A DNA stretch of 64,000 nt from Embiotoca jacksoni (Eukaryota; Chordata; Actinopteri; Embiotocidae): NCBI GenBank assembly GCA_022577435.1, contig JAKOON010000027.1, positions 1,975,490-2,039,489 on the forward strand. Direction: 5' to 3'. The notes under the pieces are model-generated. The model saw nothing but the letters and a program-made list of their open reading frames with translations. It was not told the DNA's origin and ran no database searches. Position 1 is the stretch's first letter. Each line of letters starts with the position of its first letter. The position numbers and the translations under genes were made by a program. Shown here in pieces: positions 58,265 to 64,000 of the stretch.

Positions 58265-58393
58265 TGAATTAATATTCAAATTAGTTTTCTACTCTTCTCC
58301 CAGAACATTGGGAAGAGGATGTCATGCACGCAGTTCGTTGGCAACCTGGAAGGACTGAACGACGGCCAAGATTTTCCCAAAGATCTGCTCAAA
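43551..58393 (+). CDS. psd: PH and SEC7 domain-containing protein 1 (EFA6A-type Arf6 GEF), nine exons, 3' part missing
   Basis: PSD/EFA6A loads GTP on Arf6 at the plasma membrane and endosomes and shapes actin and membrane recycling, strongly in brain. Exons 43551-45695, 45956-46073, 46682-47243, 47475-47942, 54060-54251, 55445-55525, 56430-56542, 56881-56939 and 58304-58393 join in phase to 1276 codons. Family marks in order are VVTFSYIEKSNV (about 147), QRIARAKWEF (730), YSETDLDAVPLRCYRETDID (819), a 24-residue acidic run (886-909), MESHRAKGTSYNSLDS, and the Sec7 domain from about 1110. Sec7 carries the catalytic glutamate finger ALMGETQERER (E1200) and LMLLNTDLHG. The rest of Sec7, the PH domain and the coiled coil are not in the window. 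The first exon (715 codons, Ser/Pro/Arg-rich) is much longer than the corresponding mammalian part. The start at 43551 is the first ATG before recognisable sequence; one or two short exons may precede it. Confidence 0.92.
45889..45950 (+). repeat. (TG)n array at a psd 3' splice site
   Basis: About 31 units ending 5 nt before the exon at 45956. Confidence 0.97.
45956..46073 (+). CDS. psd: psd exon with QRIARAKWEF
   Basis: The exon is 118 nt. QRIARAKWEFLFGT is strongly conserved in PSD. Its acceptor (ttgcag) directly follows a 60-bp TG array with almost no pyrimidine tract. Confidence 0.92.
46074..46681 (+). other. psd intron
   Basis: AT-rich, no exon. It ends in a strong pyrimidine tract before the 46682 exon. 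Confidence 0.7.
46682..47243 (+). CDS. psd: psd exon with SETD and acidic run
   Basis: The exon is 562 nt. It carries YSETDLDAVPLRCYRETDID and a run of 24 consecutive Glu/Asp residues coded by a GAG/GAA/GAT repeat at 47074-47145. Confidence 0.92.
47074..47145 (+). repeat. psd: GAG/GAT coding repeat in psd
   Basis: Codes for 24 acidic residues (15 Glu, 4 Asp, 5 Glu) in a part of PSD that is also acidic in mammals. Confidence 0.9.
47475..47942 (+). CDS. psd: psd exon with MESHRAKGTSY
   Basis: The exon is 468 nt. FESIMESHRAKGTSYNSLDS matches the conserved region of PSD and PSD2 upstream of Sec7. It ends in phase 2 at a gtgagt donor. Confidence 0.92.
49850..49931 (+). repeat. (TG)n microsatellite
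   Basis: About 41 units. Confidence 0.97.
50382..50547 (+). repeat. (GT)n microsatellite with TA interruptions
   Basis: About 165 bp with three gtagtg interruptions, the longest pure-type array in the psd locus. Confidence 0.97.
51848..51996 (+). CDS. psd: candidate internal alternative first exon of psd (short isoform)
   Basis: An ATG at 51848 opens 49 codons plus two bases, ending exactly at a consensus donor (gtatgt) at 51997. This is phase 2, the phase needed to join the 54060 exon. The peptide begins MRSGYEARGRRGFGSCRR and includes AMPAVFCCRDSSAAGEEK. It lies in an isolated CpG-rich island 4 kb into an intron, downstream of a purine-rich G-run block that could act as a promoter. A second ATG at 51759, in another frame (MKDLESVELCRPLWSDYR), reaches a weaker donor at 51812, also in phase 2. 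Mammalian EFA6A is known to have a short isoform lacking the N-terminus. Transcript data are needed to choose a frame. Confidence 0.4.
52076..52118 (+). repeat. (ATT)n microsatellite
   Basis: About 14 units. Confidence 0.97.
52285..52645 (+). mobile_element. dispersed repeat family B fragments
   Basis: Three tandem-spaced echoes of catgttccccagaggat(g/a)aa within 350 bp. Related fragments are at about 3850-4020, 14565-14605 and 61155-61215. Confidence 0.6.
54060..54251 (+). CDS. psd: psd exon, linker and start of Sec7
   Basis: The exon is 192 nt. It encodes EKARLATDSELDQDL and AAKRLAKRLFNLDGFRKSDV, as in other PSD proteins. The acceptor is cagcag, so use of the upstream AG (exon start 54057) would add one Ser in frame. 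Confidence 0.92.
54252..55444 (+). other. psd intron with degenerate tagcaacc repeat
   Basis: About 54500-54720 consists of diverged copies of (t)agcaacca/c-like words, a common fish repeat type. No exon is seen. Confidence 0.6.
55445..55525 (+). CDS. psd: psd Sec7 exon
   Basis: The exon is 81 nt and encodes NDFSRMVAEEYLSFFNFTGL, then VLDQAL. Acceptor tctgcag, donor gtaaga. Confidence 0.94.
56020..56248 (+). mobile_element. 3' end of an L2-type LINE
   Basis: It has the typical teleost L2 tail: repeated 'ggagtttttccttcc' blocks, then gtgatttggcgctatataaa and a taaaattgaatta terminal repeat. It is truncated with no RT, in sense orientation within a psd intron. Confidence 0.85.
56275..56330 (+). 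repeat. (TA)n microsatellite
   Basis: TA repeat with a few catata and tgtata interruptions. Confidence 0.95.
56430..56542 (+). CDS. psd: psd Sec7 exon with the catalytic glutamate
   Basis: The exon is 113 nt. RQFALMGETQERERVLSHFS contains the glutamate finger used by Sec7 domains to expel GDP from Arf. Confidence 0.95.
56881..56939 (+). CDS. psd: psd Sec7 exon with LLNTDLHG
   Basis: The exon is 59 nt. AVHTLTCALMLLNTDLHGQ is the second conserved Sec7 motif forming the Arf-binding groove. Confidence 0.95.
56940..58303 (+). other. psd intron
   Basis: It starts with four copies of a tgttggcg(tg) 10-mer (about 56948-56990). A candidate conserved non-coding block is at 57150-57325 and (ATC)n runs at 57900-57935. 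No exon is seen. Confidence 0.6.
58203..58262 (+). repeat. (TG)n array upstream of psd Sec7 exon
   Basis: About 29 units, 41 nt before the exon at 58304. Confidence 0.97.
58304..58393 (+). CDS. psd: psd Sec7 exon, last one in the window
   Basis: The exon is 90 nt, phase 0 at both ends. NIGKRMSCTQFVGNLEGLND, then GQDFPKDLLK. It lies between a TG array 41 nt upstream and a CA array 26 nt downstream. Confidence 0.95.
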
Positions 58394-58417
58394 GTAAGCT
58401 ATTCTCAAGTCGAAAAT

Positions 58418-58518
<101 letters not shown>

Positions 58519-59224
58519 CCCCAAATGAGAGCGAGGCGGCGTGTGCCAGCCCTGTATTGTCCCTCATATCTGTGCACCGAGCCTGGCTGTCTGGGCCGCG
58601 CTCGCTGCCAGCTGGCGTCGGCCTGATCTCTGGAGGCCTCCAATCAGAGGCCTGCCTGGGCCCGCCACTTCCTGGTTACGCTCCGGCTACGGCGCGGCGC
58701 TGGAAGACTCATTGTTGTGTGATCCGGAGACGATGGGGAACAAGACGCTGGAGGGGTGGTGGTAGTGGTGGGGGAGGGGGGGTAATCTGTGCATGATTTA
58801 TGCAGCATTAGATTAGCCTATTAGTCTAAACCGGTTGAGCTCGGTTGCGATATACGGTGCAGCCCGTCAGACGAGGTTCAGACCGCCAGCCTCACCGGGT
58901 TGACTGTCTCCTAATGATGATGGCGCTGATAGAGTTTGGTCTGCCAGAGTGGTCCGTCGATACGCCCGCGGGGGCCAGTCAACAAGTTGTAATGCGGGAA
59001 ATTTATAATGCACGAGGGAGAGAATGACGGGAAGGCACTCTGAAATGAAAAGCTGAGGTCGTTGTTCAGGGCAGACGGCGTCCGTGCTGCGGCCGCATGG
59101 CCGCCAGCGAGAGGACACGGAGACACAACGAGTCCTGCATTAGCTGTTTTATTTACGCCTTTTTAATCAGGCCTTCTCCTTTATTCTCACTCTCTCTCTA
59201 TTCTTTCTTACCCCGCAGCCCCAA

Positions 59225-59548
59225 AACCTCTCCTTCTTCTCCTCTCTCTCCTCTCTCTCCTCTCTCTCCTCTCTCTCTCCCTCTCCTCCCTCTCCTTCTT
59301 CTCCTCTCTCTCCTCTCTCTCCTCTCTCTCTCCCTCTCCTCCCTCTCCTTCTTCTCCTCCCTCTCCTCTCTCTCCTCCCTCTCCTCTCTCTCTCCCTCTC
59401 CTCTCTCTCCCTCTCCTCCCTCTCCTTCTTCTCCTCCCTCTCCTCTCTCTCCTCCCTCTCCTCTCTCTCTCCCTCTCCTCTCTCTCCCTCTCCTCCCTCT
59501 CCTTCTTCTCCTCCCTCTCCTCTCTCTCCTCCCTCTCCTCCGACTCCC
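59225..59548 (+). repeat. polypyrimidine tandem array (ctctctcc/ctccctctcc)
   Basis: More than 300 bp of almost only C and T with recurring ccttcttctcct blocks, forming a higher-order repeat of about 70-80 bp. Confidence 0.95.
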
Positions 59549-60282
59549 TAATTGTTGCGCCTGCTGGCTCTCCTCGTGTCGGCCGTGTTCATGCAGTTTA
59601 ATCTCCGTCTCTCCGCCACCTTTTTCTCGCCACTCTTTCACCTCCACCCTGTTCTGCTCTCTCTCTGTTTTTCTTCCGGCCTCCATCACAGCTGACCCGT
59701 CATCTCCGCTGTCGGCTTATCTTTTCTCCTTCTTCCCTTTGTCTCCTCTCCTCGGGTTGTTTGGATCTCACTCATTAACATCAAGCTAAAAACATTTAAA
59801 TAATAATAGTTTTCTGTGAAGACCTTCACGTGGACGACAATTTAACCCGACGGACGCAAATTGCGTCTAAATTCCCACCGCTTCTTCTCAGGTAATTTGC
59901 GCAGCGTGTATTAATCAGAGAGATGCAGATATTTTATGAAACTGCACGACTTGTGCTTTCCAGAAATGTCCACGCCTCGTCTGTATAACGAAGCGTTGCA
60001 GAGATAACAGACTTTAAAGTTGCATTAAATTTAATAATCGTTATCGTTACGAGATGAAATGTTATTTTTTTCTTGATGGAATTGTTGTTTTCCTTGATAT
60101 AAAGGCTAATATACAAAATCCCTCAGTATTATCAAATATAAATACATCTCTTGGTGTTTGGATAGCCTCGACTGTCCTGAATAAAACAAGAAACAGCTTA
60201 AAAGTGAAAATAGTGAAATTACAAAGAAAAACAAAATCCACAGTCGTCATTAATCAGACATCAGGCCTCAGAGAGAGCTATG

Positions 60283-60430
60283 TTTTAGGGGGGTGTGTCT
60301 GGTTTGATTGACATCCCTCGGGCGCCAGTTTCCCAGTATAGGTGGGCGGGACATAGCGTCCTTCTCCTGAGTTCGTCCAAATATGGTCACTTCTGGCAAA
60401 AAAAAAAATGCTGACTTCCAAAATGGTCAT
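60283..60430 (-). mobile_element. dispersed repeat family A, copy 4, inverted left part
   Basis: The reverse complement contains gaagtgaccatatttggac, a cccgcccacctat block and gtcaatcaaac in the same order as copy 2. Confidence 0.7.
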
Positions 60431-62310
60431 GAGGTCATAACGGGTTTCCGCTCGGTCAGCGTTAACTTGCCCGCTGGTGCAGTTGTTGCAGGTTGATGGA
60501 GGTCAACTCATCAGGAAAAGACACCGTCTTTATTTCCAAAGTCGTAATTTTGATCAGATTCCGTCCTGACGACCAGCTGGTGCTTCTCCTTTTTATTACC
60601 CCGTCCTCCCATGTTCTCTGTTACGCTCCATCATTTCCTGCTACGAAATGACTTCAACCTCCCTCCACCTCCACCTCCACCTCCGTCCATGTATCTCTCA
60701 TTTCCTCCGCTCATTTTCTTACTTTCCCATTTCCCCCCTCCGTGTCTGGTATCTGTGTTTTGTATATGTGCTGTAAGTACGTTAGGAAAGAGCCGGAGGG
60801 ATCCTTCACTGTCTCGTCTTCAGCACACGACCGAATGTTCCACACGCAGAGCTCGTTTCCTTTTTCTGTAATTTATCCGCCATGTTTCCTCTCTGTGTCT
60901 CTTGGTTTTATTAGGTTTTCATTCAGGTAGAAAAATAATCCCTCCTTTGCCCTTTTATCCAGAACATGTTTGGTTCTTTGTTTGCTGGCTGATCATTTTC
61001 ATATCTGGGTTTACGTTTGATATCTAAACTGATGTTATAGATTGTCGTGTTTTCCACATGCTGTATGCACATTAATACGAGCAATACAACTCAATATAAT
61101 AATACAGAAACAGACGTGGTTGTATGACTGGTGGTCGGTCCTCCGCTTTGGTCCTCACTGAAACATCTCAACAACTAATGGATGGATTGGTATGAAATTT
61201 GGAGCAGAAATCTGCTCATACACTCTAAAAAATAAACTGTTAAAAACAAGTTGTTTTCAAGATGATGCACCGTTGTCACATTTTATTCATAATTTCACCG
61301 TATTCATGCGTCAGCTCAGACTCGCTCTCCCTCATACTTTAAACTAATTCAGTTTCAGCTGTGCTTCGTGTCGAGAACATGATAAACATTAGACCTGCTT
61401 CACATTAAGACTTTTTTTCAGCAACTTTTTCAAAGACTTTTATGTTTCAAACGCTTCCAAAAATTTGGGAAATATTGTCACCACAGACGTGAAAAAAAAC
61501 AAACATCTCGTGCGTCTTTGTGGTCGTTTAATTGACTTCCCAACAATAAATGTCAACAGTCACTTCATAGAGAAGCTTTGTGTTCAACAGGCCCATCCAC
61601 TCACCTTGTTATATTAAATAAAGCACAATTGTTTGACATTCTGGACGCATTTGTGCATTTAAAAAAAGAGAAAAAGAGATCCATCATAACGAGATTATTG
61701 AAGATGGTGCTGCAGCTTCACCGTGAGGAGCAGGAAACTCTGCAGTCCTTCTGAGCCTCGGGGCCCCGTGGCTAAAACAGAAACGAGCTGCCTGGTAGCC
61801 CGGAAAATAACGAGAGGAGTGCTTCGCATTCCCACGACATGTTCCCACCGTCTCCCTCAGGTGGACCGAGCTCCCTCTTTCATCATCAATTAGCTCCTCT
61901 CTGCCTTTCTTTGTCTTGTTTTTATGGCTTTATCCTCCTCGGTGACTCTGGGCTGCCCCCGACTCCTCCTCTCTCTCAATTATTCCCTCTCAACTCGGCT
62001 TCTTTCTCACCAGTTCAGCCGTCTTTTGATTAAACCCTCTGATATGTTTCCTATTACCGCCACAATGGACCGGCAGAACGGAGCAATCTCACCAACGACA
62101 GTGTGTAAAGCTTTCGGCTTCACAACCCGCTTCCTTCACACTTTCATCCACATCGGAGTGATACGTCAAAATTAGCGTCTTTATAGTCAGGATTTTTTTT
62201 ATTGCATGGCATGAAAATAAAAAGATAAATAAGGAGAATGTGGGTGACGAAGGTGCTCGATCAGGTGTGAATCGACCTGTTTTACATTTCAAAAAAGAAA
62301 ATAACTAGAA

Positions 62311-62460
62311 CTTGTGGAGAAATGTTATTGACTTTGTATTTGATGAGAGAAGTTGAATGGGAGTCTATGGAGCCGGAGGCTTTTTGGAGCCGACCTCTAG
62401 TGGCACTCGGCGGTATTGCAGCTGAAGATACTTCTGCATCGGAACCATTTTTCAGACCCG
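62311..62460 (+). mobile_element. dispersed repeat family A, copy 3
   Basis: The right part of the element: ttgaatgggagtctatgga, ctctagtggcactcg, ggtattgcagct and cagacccggaagct. Confidence 0.78.
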
Positions 62461-63276
62461 GAAGCTACGAACACTTTTATATCCAGTCAATGTTTGAAAA
62501 TGATTAAAAAAAAAATATGTCAGAAAATAAGAAGAAACATGGAAGTTGAGCTGCAAATGTGTAAACTTGAGATCATACTGTCCATACTGTTCACTTTTAT
62601 AATCCATCTATTTATTTCCTCGTGTCTGTCACAGAGTTCATAACAGCACTTTTTCACGACCGATGAGCGTCTCAGCATTTTACTAATAAGAGAAACTCTT
62701 GGCCGCAGTGCGCCGTTCACCCTTCACAGCTCGGTGTTCCTGTACGGCAGCTTGCTCGGGAAACGTGGCTGTTGTGCAGCTCCCTGCAGAGTCTGAAGAT
62801 CTGGCTGCCGGCCCGAGCTCCAGCTTTAGAGGAAACTTTCCTCCTTCGCCGTGAGGCTCAGAGATACTCCCCCCCTCCCTCCCTCCCCCCCTCTCTCTCT
62901 CTTTGCCGCTCAGGGTTTACAGATTGAAGTGGGAGCTAATGATGCGCTGAAGTAGGTTAGCAGCCGGCAGTGGAGCAGGAGAACAAATTCTGCCGAGATG
63001 AAAATGTCGTACGGCTCAATCAGACGCGGGGCCGCGTTCCTCCACAAGTAATTAGGAACACTGATGTTATCGATTGCGAGGCAGCGGCATCGATCGTGAG
63101 GCGGAAAGACGGATGACTTATTTATTTATTTATTTTTTGTAAATGAGGATGGAAGAAAATCATTCTCTGTCTCGGCTATGAATCTGCGCAGGTTGACGAG
63201 GTGCCAGCGCTCGACGGGCCTCGCCAGCCCGGACGAACACAAGCAGGTCACGTCTAAAGACAGATCACACTGGTCA

Positions 63277-63277
<1 letters not shown>

Positions 63278-63318
<41 letters not shown>
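63278..63318 (+). repeat. (GT)n microsatellite
   Basis: About 20 units. Confidence 0.96.
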
Positions 63319-63321
<3 letters not shown>

Positions 63322-63501
63322 CAAAGGTCACACAGCCACGTGCGCTCACCTTTACGTACAGCCTTGTGTGTCCTGTAACGCTGCTTTATTCAAAAAAATG
63401 ATCAACTCGGCAGGTCAGCGGGACATTTTCAGGTTCAGGTGAATCACAACTCGCTAAATGAGAAATATATTTAGAAATATCTGTGGCAGAGAACTCGCGT
63501 C

Positions 63502-63508
<7 letters not shown>

Positions 63509-63564
<56 letters not shown>
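63509..63564 (+). repeat. (CA)n microsatellite
   Basis: About 28 units, 190 bp after the GT array and complementary to it. Confidence 0.96.
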
Positions 63565-63566
<2 letters not shown>

Positions 63567-64000
63567 GTCCTGCTGTCACAAACACTCGCTGGAGCACACG
63601 CACATTAATCCGCAGCTGAAAATAGTCCCCACCAAAAAGCGCTGTCTGCTTCTGTTTGAGCAGCTTCTCCCAGAACTCGACACGACGCCCAGATTCTTTC
63701 CACGTTGATTATTTCAGCCCGTTTCTGGGATGAAAGCGTTGCTTTCTGAAGACGGATTTTTCCTTCGCATCAAAACAAGACGGTTTCCTCTCGTTGAAGT
63801 GAAACCTGCTGCCATTTTGAGAAGGTTTCCGAACAGCAGCGTTGCCGCGCTTCATTTCCGTTGCATCAGATTTGTTCGAGCTGCAGCCGAGAGGCTCGAG
63901 AACAGGTTCAGATTCATAATGTTTGATTTTGCGGCGGCGATGTAATTTGGGGGCTTTTAAGGGACGTTTCGCGTAAAACAAAAGTTGAGAAAGAAAAATT

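Noticed and set aside
59097..59789. A 230-codon Ser/Leu/Pro frame
   Set aside because: It is the translation of the polypyrimidine array.

Overview
The window is a piece of a ray-finned (teleost-type) fish nuclear genome. The signs are compact vertebrate genes split by GT-AG introns, very many long (CA/TG)n arrays, teleost-style dispersed repeats (an L2-type LINE tail, non-autonomous elements, 'ccccagaggatgaatcc' elements) and protein-coding exons that read as vertebrate families. There is one 100-base assembly gap (33944-34043). No bacterial, phage, CRISPR or tRNA/rRNA feature was seen.

Layout. (1) 432-771, plus strand: the last two coding exons of an S-adenosylmethionine synthetase, most like mat1a; the rest lies left of the window. 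(2) 2289-15934, minus strand: a complete seven-exon tmem150a (283 aa, six-pass membrane protein) with a likely untranslated first exon ending at 17235. It is convergent with mat1a. (3) 17.5-22.7 kb: intergenic, with a 20-bp minisatellite and a complex TG array. (4) 22749-28052, minus strand: a complete four-exon ELOVL6-type fatty-acid elongase (268 aa). (5) 28.3-37 kb: intergenic and promoter DNA with an 11-bp minisatellite, microsatellites and the gap. (6) about 37.0 kb to the right edge, plus strand: psd (EFA6A-type Arf6 exchange factor). Nine coding exons from 43551 to 58393 run to within the Sec7 domain; the rest of Sec7, the PH domain and the coiled coil must lie right of the window. One or two extra short 5' coding exons and an internal alternative first exon (51848-51996) are supported by splice phase only.

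All reading frames were joined exon by exon and the phases agree: tmem150a 852 nt, elovl6-like 807 nt, psd 3828 nt so far. The genes do not form a functional pathway: methionine/SAM metabolism, a plasma-membrane phosphoinositide-kinase regulator, ER lipid elongation and endosomal Arf6 activation. Their order looks like conserved vertebrate synteny: MAT next to TMEM150A, and an ELOVL gene next to PSD.

No unknown gene system was found. The most interesting pattern is that TG arrays lie just upstream of several 3' splice sites, and CA arrays just downstream of two 5' splice sites, in all three genes where this was seen. One Sec7 exon of psd sits between a TG and a CA array that could pair and loop it out.
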